Assembly (NCBI GenBank): GCA_026196495.1
Contig: JAPHSY010000016.1
Span: forward strand, 1-42,716
Direction: 5' to 3'
Source: Magnetovibrio sp.
GTDB taxonomy: Bacteria; Pseudomonadota; Alphaproteobacteria; Rhodospirillales; Magnetovibrionaceae
Length of the DNA stretch: 42,716 nt
The notes below the pieces were generated by a model, which ran no database searches, was not told where the DNA came from, and saw only the letters and a list, made by a program, of their open reading frames with translations. Below, piece by piece: positions 1 to 8,362 of this stretch. Within the stretch, counting starts at the first letter, position 1. Each line of letters starts with the position of its first letter. The position numbers were made by a program, and so were the translations under genes.

Positions 1-348
1 AGCAGGCTTCTTAGCCGCAGCTTTTTTTGCAGCCTTTTTCTTTGTTGCAGTTTTCTTCTTAGTCGCAGCTTTTTTCTTAGTAGCGGCCTTCTTCTTCGTT
101 GCGGCTTTCTTTTTCGCAGCAGGCTTCTTCTTCGCGGCAGCTTTCTTTGCAGGTGCCTTAGAAGCTTTCAATACAGCTTTGGCTGAAGCGATAATCTGTT
201 TCGCTGATGCCATGCCGATGCCTGGATATTCACAAAGTTTAGTTGGTGTCATTGCGGCAAGGCGTGCTACGCCAATGCGCTTTTCTTTCAAAGCTGCTGC
301 TGCTGCCGGGCCAATGCCCTTCACATCAGTCAAAGCTGGATTAGCCAT
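1..348 (-). CDS. HhH-domain protein with histone H1-like Lys/Ala-rich tail (3' end cut by window)
   Basis: The minus-strand reading frame is open from an ATG at 348 to the window edge, giving 116 codons with no stop. A good ribosome site (AGGGGAG, 9 nt upstream) supports the start. Residues 1-60 hold two helix-hairpin-helix-like motifs (VKGIGPAAAAAL and YPGIGMASAKQI). HhH units bind the DNA backbone in families such as RuvA and ComEA. From about residue 66 the protein turns into AAKKK/ATKKK repeats like histone H1 C-terminal tails. A nucleoid-associated or DNA-compacting role is inferred. The full length is unknown because the tail runs out of the window. Confidence 0.8.
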   Translation of the reverse strand, partial: MANPALTDVKGIGPAAAAALKEKRIGVARLAAMTPTKLCEYPGIGMASAKQIIASAKAVLKASKAPAKKAAAKKKPAAKKKAATKKKAATKKKAATKKKTATKKKAAKKAAAKKPA

Positions 349-549
349 ATTCAAGTACTCCCCTAGTTCCGATCGATCCCCACGTAACGCTGCAGTGCTG
401 TTGCGTGTTGCCACTCATACTAGGACATACTAACGAACAACGAAACAGTTACGCGCAAAAAACAACGTAAGCATGAAACATTTATGTTTAGTGAATATCA
501 ATGCGTATCATCACAGACAAACACAACACCCCTATGGGTGGTCTGTAAA

Positions 550-939
550 TCATTCATGTATGGACGTGAACATTTTCGGTGCTTCGGGGAGTGTAAGTTC
601 TAAATCGTCTTGATCATTTGTCATTTCAGCATGAGTCATCATGGTCGACATCAACGACATAGATATATCGATGGTCCATCGCACTTGTAATTCACCAACC
701 GCATTTTCAGCAGCAATAACTTCGGGTAAAATTTGTTGTTGTAAGAAGCCAGCAACACCTGCCAACGCCCGTGCTGCAGATCGCATAAAGCACGCTTCAA
801 TTTTAAATTTAGGTGCCTCATCAACTTGGTTTGCGATGATGGCGAGTTGATCCATCATCTCTTCCAACTCAGGCGTTGAACGTTCTGTTTTGGATGCTAC
901 AAAGCGCAACTGCGCACTAAAAAAACCATATGAATTCAT
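550..939 (-). CDS. hypothetical protein, 129 aa
   Basis: I do not recognise this family. The protein is soluble and acidic overall, with no signal peptide or membrane segment. It looks mostly helical and ends in an acidic stretch. The reading frame can also start at a TTG at 951, which overlaps the stop of the upstream gene by 4 nt. The ATG at 939 is preferred because GGAAGA lies 12 nt before it but touches the TTG directly. It is the last gene of a minus-strand set with a membrane coiled-coil protein and a response regulator, so a shared role is plausible but unproven. Confidence 0.6.
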   Translation of the reverse strand: MNSYGFFSAQLRFVASKTERSTPELEEMMDQLAIIANQVDEAPKFKIEACFMRSAARALAGVAGFLQQQILPEVIAAENAVGELQVRWTIDISMSLMSTMMTHAEMTNDQDDLELTLPEAPKMFTSIHE

Positions 940-947
940 AGCGTTAT

Positions 948-1580
948 TCAATCTTCCAAAGCATTACTTATTTCAGCACGCTTGGCCTTCATTTGTTTTT
1001 TGAGTTTATCACGCAGGCCATCTGATTCTTTTTCCAGCTCTTTCTCCATGCGTTTTATCCGTCGTGTCAGATCCTCAATCCGGCGCAACGAACGCGACCG
1101 TTTTTTAGCCTGATGGCGGCGAAAATATTTCATCAATTTCCATTCACCAACAATCGCTAAAGTGATCACGCCTGTCATCGTAAAGATAAACGCAACCACC
1201 AAATAGGGTGCCTTATCAAACGCAAAAATGGTTCCCCAAAAACCGACGGTGACCAATGCTGCTGCAAGTGTAAACATGACACGGCGAGTTACATGATCAT
1301 CATCTTTAGCAGCGTCCTCTGCTGCTGCAACAGCCAGTGCAATTTCCATTCGCGCCATGTCTTGCCACTGACGCAATGACATGCCTTCACCCAAAGTTCT
1401 ACCTTCACGAATGAATTGTTCTAATCGCTTGATGACAAAATCTGCACGTTGTTCTGGAGTCGGGTGTTCACGTTCATCCGGCGCGGGATTACTTTTTTCA
1501 TGTTCAGGCAGCACCAAAACCGGCGCACTTTCACCCTGAGCTTCTGGAATTTGTTCTTCGCCAACCATTATTGCGGCCAC
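948..1580 (-). CDS. two-TM membrane protein with C-terminal coiled coil, unknown function
   Basis: The protein has about 210 residues. An acidic, proline-rich N-terminus is followed by a soluble helical part. Two hydrophobic segments lie near residues 100-121 and 125-147. The C-terminal tail is strongly charged (RRIEDLTRRIKRMEKELEKE) and should form a coiled coil in the cytoplasm. The first possible start is GTG at 1580; an in-frame ATG at 1568 would give 206 aa, and neither has a clear ribosome site. It lies 63 nt downstream of the response regulator gene and overlaps the next gene's possible TTG start. No family is recognised. Confidence 0.65.
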   Translation of the reverse strand: MAAIMVGEEQIPEAQGESAPVLVLPEHEKSNPAPDEREHPTPEQRADFVIKRLEQFIREGRTLGEGMSLRQWQDMARMEIALAVAAAEDAAKDDDHVTRRVMFTLAAALVTVGFWGTIFAFDKAPYLVVAFIFTMTGVITLAIVGEWKLMKYFRRHQAKKRSRSLRRIEDLTRRIKRMEKELEKESDGLRDKLKKQMKAKRAEISNALED

Positions 1581-1643
1581 ACCCCATCGTTAAGCATGAA
1601 GAATATTACTTCTATTCATACCACGCTGGCATCTATTGAAAAG

Positions 1644-2573
1644 TTAATGCGCTTCACGACCAATGGAGTCCGAAATATCACGTGCAAGCGCCGCTGATTT
1701 TTCATCCGCATCAAAAGCTTTTTTAATAGCAGCGCCCAATTCAGGTAACAAATGGATGTCACGCTTATCTGGATCATCCGAATGTCGGTGAATTGACTTT
1801 GATATTTTAATTAATGACTCACCCAAACTTCGAATATGTTCACGTTCAGTCCCTGCCATGCGTCGCACCAAATCTTCTGCAACATAAACCAGACGTCGAA
1901 CCATCCCCTTCAAATCCCCGCCAACATCACCAATCGTGTATCTGGGCACGATTTGGTCCACGAGATAGTCAATTTGGAAGGCATGGCGTTCCATTTTCTG
2001 ATCATTGATCATGCGCGCTGCAATATTTATGGCATTTTGGATTGCACTGACATTATAATTTTCATCGCGTTTGTACTGCAGTGGATTTGGCACGTCTATG
2101 ATCTCAATCTCTTGCGTACCTGGGCGGGGGCCATTTATACGCCGGTCAGGGCCAATGTACTCAGTCGTAACCACAAATCCTTTGCGACTATTCGACAATA
2201 CATCCAATCGATCCAATATTTGTTGGACAGAAACGGGCTTCAACAACACATCATCTGCACCGCTGTTTACAATTTTACGCACCATTTCAACAGATGGATT
2301 GTCCGTCAGTACCATGGTCACCAGAAATGGGTTATTGCCTATGTGGTGATGACGTATGCGATAAATAAGTTCGCACATATCCTGACCACCAAGTTCAACA
2401 TCACAAATCAACACATCAATTTGGTTTTCAAATATCGCATCCGTGATTTTTTCTGGTTGGGCCGTGTCCCGGATAGCGTGGTAACCATGATTGCGCAGGG
2501 TATCGGCAATGGTTCGACGAATTTGAACGTTCGGCTCACCAAGCATCACATGGATATTTCCCAGGCCGGACAT
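1644..2573 (-). CDS. response regulator with N-terminal REC domain and uncharacterised helical C-terminus
   Basis: Residues 5-125 form a receiver domain with phospho-acceptor Asp58 (LICDVELGG), switch Thr90 and Lys112 in LLKPVS. The acidic pocket is reduced: the usual Asp-Asp is Gly12-Glu13. After the receiver comes a GPDRR motif (residues 141-145). The last 150 residues are helical with no recognisable HTH, GGDEF or kinase domain. The output is probably protein-protein interaction rather than DNA binding, which is inferred. The start has AAGGTG upstream. It is the first gene of a minus-strand group of three with two proteins of unknown function. Confidence 0.75.
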   Translation of the reverse strand: MSGLGNIHVMLGEPNVQIRRTIADTLRNHGYHAIRDTAQPEKITDAIFENQIDVLICDVELGGQDMCELIYRIRHHHIGNNPFLVTMVLTDNPSVEMVRKIVNSGADDVLLKPVSVQQILDRLDVLSNSRKGFVVTTEYIGPDRRINGPRPGTQEIEIIDVPNPLQYKRDENYNVSAIQNAINIAARMINDQKMERHAFQIDYLVDQIVPRYTIGDVGGDLKGMVRRLVYVAEDLVRRMAGTEREHIRSLGESLIKISKSIHRHSDDPDKRDIHLLPELGAAIKKAFDADEKSAALARDISDSIGREAH

Positions 2574-2683
2574 GCATTTACACCTTATTACTCAATACGT
2601 TGAGGCCAACCGTATCCCATACTTATGCATTAACTAAGACACTTTTAAGCAGATAATCATTTTTTTGAATGGCCCAAGCACAA

Positions 2684-2717
2684 AAAGCCCCGGTTCCAAT
2701 GTAGGAACCGGGGCTTT
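2684..2717 (-). terminator. rho-independent terminator of tRNA-Met
   Basis: A perfect 14-bp inverted repeat (arms 2684-2697 and 2704-2717, core GCCCCGG, 6-nt loop) is followed on the minus strand by a run of T. It lies 4 nt past the CCA end of the tRNA. Confidence 0.9.
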
Positions 2718-2721
2718 GTAT

Positions 2722-2798
2722 TGGTAGCTGGAGGCAGACTTGAACTGCCGACCTCGGCATTATGAGTGCCGCGCTCTAACCAGCTGAGCTACCCAGCC
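2722..2798 (-). tRNA. tRNA-Met (CAT), elongator type
   Basis: This is a 77-nt cloverleaf with encoded CCA. The anticodon loop CTCATAA lies between stem strands CGGCA and TGCCG, giving anticodon CAT. The TTCAAGT T-loop and the TAGCTCAGCTGG D-arm are intact. The first acceptor pair is G-U, so it lacks the C1-A72 mismatch of initiators and does not have three G-C pairs closing the anticodon stem. Elongator Met is the best call. A tRNA-Ile2 with modified CAT is less likely by overall similarity. Confidence 0.93.
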
Positions 2799-2813
2799 AT
2801 ATGGGGTGCGCCG

Positions 2814-2842
2814 TAATTAAGGCATCCCGTCGGGCTCGTCAA
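2814..2842 (-). promoter_or_regulatory. sigma-70-type promoter for tRNA-Met
   Basis: On the minus strand there is a TTGACG -35 box (2837-2842) and a TAATTA -10 box (2814-2819) separated by 17 nt. The -10 box lies 15 nt upstream of the mature tRNA 5' end. A GC-rich discriminator follows, as expected for stable RNA promoters. Confidence 0.6.
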
Positions 2843-2991
2843 GGGCTAAACAAACCCAATTCCTCAATTGCTTAATCTGGCCCATACAAAGTCCCATCCT
2901 TAAACCTGAATTTCACGTTCAGGCTGCATTCAGGCGGGGTGATTACACTTCTGGGCAACCCTGAAAGTATTCAAAACCGTTCGAGGAAAAA

Positions 2992-3477
2992 ATGAACAAA
3001 ACCATTGTTGTATTGGGCTCTATCATGGCCCTAGCCATTGCCGCCCCTCTATTAACTGCCCAGGCCGATAGCGATGATCACAACCGCGGTATCTGGCGCG
3101 GTATCTGGCAAGTCGCCAAGTCCAGCGCTGTCACAGACCCACTGACCCAACAAGAATGCAGCGAATGCCATATTGCATACCCGCCACGTTTGTTGTCCGC
3201 AGAAGCCTGGAAAGGCGTGATGGGTAATCTCTCCAACCACTTTGGTGAAGACGCCAGCCTAGATGCGAACACGAGGCAACAAATCGAAACCTATCTGGTC
3301 GGCAATGCGTCTCGCTCTTCCGCCCCTGGCAAACTTAGGATTTCAGAACAATCCTGGTTTATCCACGAACATCAAGATGAAGTCAGCCCACGCAAATTTG
3401 CCCAGGCCAAAACCTGGTCCAACTGCCAATCTTGCCACAAAGATGCCGCTAAAGGCCTGTTTGATGATGACGATTAA
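2992..3477 (+). CDS. periplasmic diheme cytochrome c (DHC-type)
   Basis: An N-terminal signal peptide (hydrophobic residues 4-23, cleavage near AQA/DSD) exports the protein to the periplasm. Two haem-attachment motifs are present: CSECH at 56-60 and CQSCH at 145-149. The wide spacing, the IAYPPRLL segment after the first haem and the length of 161 aa fit the small diheme cytochrome c (DHC) family of alphaproteobacteria, which carries electrons between membrane cytochrome b-type donors and partners. GAGGA 8 nt upstream supports the start. It stands alone, converging on the acuI-like gene with a 4-nt overlap of 3' ends. The electron partner is not visible. Confidence 0.85.
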   Translation: MNKTIVVLGSIMALAIAAPLLTAQADSDDHNRGIWRGIWQVAKSSAVTDPLTQQECSECHIAYPPRLLSAEAWKGVMGNLSNHFGEDASLDANTRQQIETYLVGNASRSSAPGKLRISEQSWFIHEHQDEVSPRKFAQAKTWSNCQSCHKDAAKGLFDDDD

Positions 3478-4481
3478 GTACCCAAGTCGATAACGGCCCG
3501 ACCGCGAACTTGCCCCTCAAGGATCTTCACCCCCAAATCCAACACATCGGAAAGGGGGTGAATTTCCACCATTTCATCGAAATGGTCCAAAGGCAGTTCC
3601 TTAGCAAGACGGCTCCATGCAATGGCACGGCGTTCTGGCGGGCACGTCACACTGTCAATGCCCAACATATTCACCCCACGCACCAAAAACGGCATGATGG
3701 AAGCCTCAAAGCTCCAGCCAGCTACGTTCCCGACCACAGCAACACTGGCATTCGGCTTCAACGCTGACATCAAGTTACCCAAGATAACCCCACCGACATT
3801 ATCAATGGCGGCTTCCCAGCGACCACTCACCAACGGACCTTTGGGTGGGGTTTCCAATTCTTCGCGCGAAATGATGGACGTGGCACCCAAATCCTTAAGG
3901 TATTGATGGGTGTCTTCACGGCCAGTTTCTGCGGTTACTTTATAGCCAAGGTTCGCCAGCAAAGCGACGCAGAGACTGCCCATCCCGCCTGCAGCACCTG
4001 TAACGAGGACCTCACCTTCCACATCCGGGGTGAGGCCGTGTTCTTCCAAGGTCATCAACGACATCATCGCTGTTAAACCAGCCGTCCCCAAAGCCATGGT
4101 TCTGACCATATCCAGGCCATCGGCCAGTGGCACCAACCATTCAGATTTGGCCCGCGCACGGGTGGCGTACCCGCCCCACCAAATTTCACCAACACGCCAT
4201 CCGGTACAAATGACCTCATCACCCGGTTGAAACTTGCCGGACGTGCATTCTTCCACCACGCCAACATAATCCACACCGGGGATGTGCGGGTATTCCTTCA
4301 CCAACTTGGTGCGACCGTTCATGATCAAGCCGTCTTTGTAATTCAAAGACGAATACTTCACCGCAATGGTGGTGTCAGCATCAGGTAATTGATCGTTGGA
4401 CAAGGTTTCAAATGAACCGTTAACTTTACCGTCATCAGAGCGGTTCAAAACCAGGGCATCAAATTCTTGATCGGATGTCAT
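3474..4481 (-). CDS. acuI: MDR-family oxidoreductase, YhdH/AcuI type (acrylyl-CoA reductase-like)
   Basis: This 335-aa medium-chain dehydrogenase/reductase has an N-terminal catalytic fold (SLNYKDGL, GVDYVGVV) and a Rossmann nucleotide-binding motif VTGAAGGMGSLC near residue 155. It ends in GRAVIDLG, as family members do. It has no zinc-ligand cysteine set. Known YhdH/AcuI proteins reduce acrylyl-CoA to propionyl-CoA with NADPH, a step in DMSP or 3-hydroxypropionate use; the true substrate here is inferred. The frame extends upstream to 4580, but the ATG at 4481 has GGAGG at proper spacing and matches family length. It is the last gene of the minus-strand operon beginning at 10128. Confidence 0.85.
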   Translation of the reverse strand: MTSDQEFDALVLNRSDDGKVNGSFETLSNDQLPDADTTIAVKYSSLNYKDGLIMNGRTKLVKEYPHIPGVDYVGVVEECTSGKFQPGDEVICTGWRVGEIWWGGYATRARAKSEWLVPLADGLDMVRTMALGTAGLTAMMSLMTLEEHGLTPDVEGEVLVTGAAGGMGSLCVALLANLGYKVTAETGREDTHQYLKDLGATSIISREELETPPKGPLVSGRWEAAIDNVGGVILGNLMSALKPNASVAVVGNVAGWSFEASIMPFLVRGVNMLGIDSVTCPPERRAIAWSRLAKELPLDHFDEMVEIHPLSDVLDLGVKILEGQVRGRAVIDLGT

Positions 4482-4503
4482 GTGGGGAGGCCTCCGCAAT
4501 CTT

Positions 4504-5547
4504 TTAGACAAGTTTCCAGTTAAGTGTTTCACCCGCCAAGAAGGGTTGAACGGTTGAACCATCCGCCACTTCGATAGCATCTGGAACCTGCCATGCTTCG
4601 CGCTTCAATGTGACTTTATCTGCATTGGGATCAAGGCCGTAAAACGCCGGACCATTGAGGCTGGCGAAGGCTTCAAACTGATCCAATGCCTGTTCTTCAT
4701 CAAATACTTGGGCGTAAAGTTCAACAGCAGACAATGCTGAAAATATCCCCGCACAACCACATGCAGATTCTTTCGCATTCACTGCATGCGGGGCTGTATC
4801 CGTACCCAAGAAGAATTGAGCTTCGCCTGATGTCGCAGCTTCACGCAATGCCAAACGGTGCTGTTCGCGTTTGGCAATGGGCAAGCAATACAGATGTGGA
4901 TGAATGCCACCTTTGAAAATGTCTGTACGATTAATCATTAAGTGATGCACAGTAATCGTCGCACCAACACGCGGACCTTGGGAACGCACAAAATCAACCG
5001 CCGCCGATGTGGTGATGTGTTCAAACACCACTTTCAGACCTTGATAGCGATCCAAAGTGGGTTCCATCACACGTTTGATGAAGACATGTTCACGATCAAA
5101 GATATCAATGGATGGATCGGTGACTTCACCGTGCACCAACAACGGCATGGTGAGTTCTTCCATCTTATCCAGAACAGCATGGATATTGGCAAAGTTGGTC
5201 ACACCACTGTCAGAATTCGTGGTTGCCCCTGCCGGATATAGCTTCGCTGCAGTAAAGATACCGTCCTTAAATCCAGCTTCCAAATCAGCCGGGTCGGTAT
5301 TATCAGTCAGATAGGCCGTCATTAATGGTTCAAATGTGCTACCGGACGGCAAAGCCTTGTTGATCCGGTCGCGATACTCAGCCCCTGCTTTCGCCGTCAT
5401 CACCGGGGGCACCAAGTTGGGCATGACAATGGCACGGCCAAATTGTTGGGCCGTGTAGGGCAAGACGGCTTCCATCATCTGTCCATCACGCAAATGTACG
5501 TGCCAGTCGTCGGGACGGTGGATGGTGAGTGTATCGATTTCAGTCAT
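4504..5547 (-). CDS. pyrC: dihydroorotase, class II (PyrC)
   Basis: The enzyme closes carbamoyl-aspartate to dihydroorotate, the third step of pyrimidine synthesis. All metal and catalytic residues of the E. coli enzyme are seen at the same positions: His16 and His18 in HVHLRD, carbamylated Lys102 in AAKLYPAGAT, His139, His177 and Asp250 in GTDTAPH. Its 347 aa is the usual length for this class. It lies 17 nt after asnB and 22 nt before the acuI-like gene on the same strand. No pyrB or other pyr gene is near. Confidence 0.97.
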   Translation of the reverse strand: MTEIDTLTIHRPDDWHVHLRDGQMMEAVLPYTAQQFGRAIVMPNLVPPVMTAKAGAEYRDRINKALPSGSTFEPLMTAYLTDNTDPADLEAGFKDGIFTAAKLYPAGATTNSDSGVTNFANIHAVLDKMEELTMPLLVHGEVTDPSIDIFDREHVFIKRVMEPTLDRYQGLKVVFEHITTSAAVDFVRSQGPRVGATITVHHLMINRTDIFKGGIHPHLYCLPIAKREQHRLALREAATSGEAQFFLGTDTAPHAVNAKESACGCAGIFSALSAVELYAQVFDEEQALDQFEAFASLNGPAFYGLDPNADKVTLKREAWQVPDAIEVADGSTVQPFLAGETLNWKLV

Positions 5548-5564
5548 CGTTTAGGCCTCAAAGC

Positions 5565-7325
5565 TTAAGCGCTTAATACGTCGAAGACATCACCATCGGG
5601 CGATGAACCTTCAATATGAATTTTGTGCCAAAGGGCATAAAACAGCAACGTCCATGCAGCCTTTCCTGCACGACCGGAGCCATCTTTGAATACAGCGTGA
5701 ACAGCATCCGAACAACAAACCGCCTGTATGCTGTGTTGATTGGCAACCAGTTCCCCGGCCATTGCACCACGGTTTTTGATCCATTCCCCAACGGGAACGG
5801 TAAATCCGCGTTTTTTGGAAAATGGTTTGGCTTGGGGCATGGCTGTCGACAGCCAATGGCGCACAATAGACTTGCCCAGACCGCGCTTGACCTTGTGTTT
5901 ATCTGACAAGCAATAAGCATATTCAGCCATGACGTGGTCCAAGAACGGCACACGCCCTTCAACACCATGGGCCATCAACATGCGGTCTGCTTTCAATAAC
6001 AGGTCATTGGGCAACCATGTGGCAATGTCTTGAGCCTGTGCCACTTGCAGTTTTGTACGGCCAGAAGTCTTTGCCTCAATGCCCGCTTGCGCCATGCCAG
6101 AGCGCCATGCCTGTGCTGGATCATCGTCTTTCAAGATATCCAGTCCATCCATAATGCCTTTGCGGTACATATCCTTGGCAAAGAACCAACGGCTATAGGT
6201 CCGATAACGCCCATAGCCCCCAAACAGCTCATCCCCGCCCTCACCTGTCAGAACAACTTTGATGCCTTCACGCTTTGCCGTTTCAGCCAACTTCCAAGTC
6301 GGTAATACCGCATAGTCGGCAGCCGGGTCATCCATGTGAAAAGCAATTTTCGGTAAAGTCGACCAAAAATCGCCTTCCCCAAATTCAACTTCAATATGGT
6401 TGGCTTTTTCAGCCCGCACTAAGTCGCGCGCATGTTCGCGTTCATCATGAACACCCGTACCGGAAAAGCCCGCCGTAAAGGCAGTAACAGGATCTGCATT
6501 CAGGCGGCTCATCATCGCCAGCAAAACGGACGAATCAATTCCACCGGACAAAAACATACCATATGGCACGTCGGAGCGTTGATGAACCCCAATGGTGTCA
6601 TTCAAAACAGTGTCCAACTGCGATAGAGCACTGGCATGGGAGGAAGGTTTCGGGCCACCTGTCGGCAAAGCATCACGAATATGTCGTTCAACAATGTCAC
6701 CGTTCTCAACCACCAGGGTTTCACCAGGCAACAAGCGCTTAATACCCATAAAGGCCGTATCATGCCCTGTGCTAAATTGCAGTTGCAACAACTCATCACG
6801 AACGGACGGTTTCAGTTTTGCCTCAACCAAACCTTTACCCAACAAAGCATGCGGCTCAGACGCAAAGGCAAAACCGTTGTCTGTGAATGCGTAATAGAGC
6901 TGCTTAATACCAAATGGATCACGTGCCAGAACCAAGCGTTCCATACGGCTATCCCAAATGGCAACGGCGTACATACCGCGCAATTGGTCAACAAAATTGA
7001 GGCCGTGTTTGAGATACAGATGCAACGGTGGTTCACAATCTGACTGACTGACAAATACCGTCGACTTCATGTGCGTACGCAGTTCGGGATTGTTGTAAAT
7101 TTCCCCGTTGGCGATTAAAGCCACTTCACCACCGTCTTCTAAACGCTGGACAAAAGGCTGATCACCGGTTTGCAAATCAATAATGGCAAGGCGGGTGTGA
7201 ACGAATGTACATGGGCCATTGCTGTAGGCCCCTTGCCCATCTGGACCGCGATGTGCGAGCGCATCAGAGAAATGTTCGATAACAGCCCGCTCCGACGTTC
7301 CGACCAATCCCGCAATGCCACACAT
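5565..7325 (-). CDS. asnB: asparagine synthase (glutamine-hydrolysing), AsnB family, in a glycan gene cluster
   Basis: Residues 1-200 are a class II glutamine amidotransferase with nucleophile Cys2 (MCGIAG) and the conserved HTRLAIID and NGEIYN blocks. The rest is an ATP-pyrophosphatase domain with SGGIDSS at 260-266 and late KKRGFTVP. Such enzymes make asparagine from aspartate, glutamine and ATP. Because three glycosyltransferase genes lie directly upstream in the same operon, it may instead amidate a sugar acid in a surface glycan, as AsnB homologues in O-antigen clusters do. That is inference from context. Its ATG overlaps the stop of the GT4 gene by 1 nt (TGATG), showing translational coupling. 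Confidence 0.88.
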   Translation of the reverse strand: MCGIAGLVGTSERAVIEHFSDALAHRGPDGQGAYSNGPCTFVHTRLAIIDLQTGDQPFVQRLEDGGEVALIANGEIYNNPELRTHMKSTVFVSQSDCEPPLHLYLKHGLNFVDQLRGMYAVAIWDSRMERLVLARDPFGIKQLYYAFTDNGFAFASEPHALLGKGLVEAKLKPSVRDELLQLQFSTGHDTAFMGIKRLLPGETLVVENGDIVERHIRDALPTGGPKPSSHASALSQLDTVLNDTIGVHQRSDVPYGMFLSGGIDSSVLLAMMSRLNADPVTAFTAGFSGTGVHDEREHARDLVRAEKANHIEVEFGEGDFWSTLPKIAFHMDDPAADYAVLPTWKLAETAKREGIKVVLTGEGGDELFGGYGRYRTYSRWFFAKDMYRKGIMDGLDILKDDDPAQAWRSGMAQAGIEAKTSGRTKLQVAQAQDIATWLPNDLLLKADRMLMAHGVEGRVPFLDHVMAEYAYCLSDKHKVKRGLGKSIVRHWLSTAMPQAKPFSKKRGFTVPVGEWIKNRGAMAGELVANQHSIQAVCCSDAVHAVFKDGSGRAGKAAWTLLFYALWHKIHIEGSSPDGDVFDVLSA

Positions 7326-8362
7326 CAGTTGGCAATCCGTTGAAAGAAATCGAGGTACTGCTGAACCACCTGAGCCTCGGTAAATTCACGCTCATAACGT
7401 CCACGTCCAGCCTGTGCCAAATCGGCGGCAAATATCTCATCTTTAAGCACACGATTAATAGCGGTTGCCATGGCATCAACATCATCAACAGGACACAGAA
7501 CACCGTCCACACCATCTTGGATCAAGGCTGATGGCCCCTGGCTTGCCGCAGCCACAACTGGGCGGCTCTGTGCCCAACCTTCAATCACAACATTGCCCAA
7601 AGGTTCATGGCGCGACGGACACACAAACAAATCACATGCTGCCATCAATTCCGGCACATCATCACGCCAACCCAACATACGAATACGCGGACGCACGCCC
7701 AGTTCTTTGGCCATTTCGACCAAGGCATCCTCTTCTGGTCCATCGCCCGCAATAACCAAATAGGCATCGCTCACATGCACCAAGGCACGAATCAACGTAT
7801 CAAAAGCCTTGTTGGTGTGCAGCCGCCCCAAGGTCAAAATCATTTTTGCACGTTCGGGGATATGCAAAGTTTTGCGATCAATTGGCGGGCGTTGATCAGA
7901 TGCCACGAAGTTGGGCAGATAGTGGGTCTTATCTTCAGGCCAACCTTCCTGTTTTAGGTAATCACAAATGTCTTCGGTGTTGCCCACCAGATGATTGCAA
8001 TTGCGATAGTATTTGAGATTGTAATACCCGCCCAAGCGCGCCGCTAAGACATAGTCCAAATCACTCGGCCGACGCCGTGGCAGTTTTGACGTTGCACGGT
8101 TCATCCAGCTCAACACCACATGAGGACGGAAATCGCGCAACTGTCGACGCAGCATCATGCCCGTTTTGAAATCGAGGGCGCCACCGAATGGAAGCTCCAC
8201 AGGTTCAATCCCGGCAGCACGAAACAAATCAGCACGACGTGGATTTTGGCGAATGACAACACGTTGATCCAGGCCAGCTTTGTGCAGGCCGATAACAAGA
8301 CGTTCAAAAAACGCCTCTGCCCCACCGACTTTGGCACCCGCCATGGCTTGAAGGACCCTCAC
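7325..8362 (-). CDS. glycosyltransferase family 4
   Basis: This 345-aa GT-B fold enzyme has the N-terminal glycine-rich loop (AGAKVGGAE) typical of GT4 and the C-terminal nucleotide-sugar site EPLGNVVIE, an E-x7-E motif. GRLHTNKAFDTLIRA and VIAGDGPEEDAL are also classic GT4 segments. It should transfer a sugar from a nucleotide donor to a lipid-linked or LPS core acceptor at the inner membrane; the sugar is unknown. The start is GTG at 8362, immediately after the GT2 stop codon (TAAGTG). An ATG six codons later would cut into the conserved first strand. Confidence 0.9.
   Translation of the reverse strand: MRVLQAMAGAKVGGAEAFFERLVIGLHKAGLDQRVVIRQNPRRADLFRAAGIEPVELPFGGALDFKTGMMLRRQLRDFRPHVVLSWMNRATSKLPRRRPSDLDYVLAARLGGYYNLKYYRNCNHLVGNTEDICDYLKQEGWPEDKTHYLPNFVASDQRPPIDRKTLHIPERAKMILTLGRLHTNKAFDTLIRALVHVSDAYLVIAGDGPEEDALVEMAKELGVRPRIRMLGWRDDVPELMAACDLFVCPSRHEPLGNVVIEGWAQSRPVVAAASQGPSALIQDGVDGVLCPVDDVDAMATAINRVLKDEIFAADLAQAGRGRYEREFTEAQVVQQYLDFFQRIAN

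Noticed and set aside
1-160. Repetitive pattern in the DNA that could suggest a satellite or CRISPR-like repeat
   Set aside because: The repeats are short, irregular and explained by Lys/Ala codons of the minus-strand coding region; there are no regular spacers.
527-540. CACCC/GGGTG hairpin downstream of the 129-aa gene
   Set aside because: A 5-bp stem with only a partly T-rich tail on the minus strand is too weak to call a terminator.
1836-2603. Open frame of 255 codons on the plus strand
   Set aside because: It is antisense to the response regulator gene and has no recognisable domain or ribosome site.
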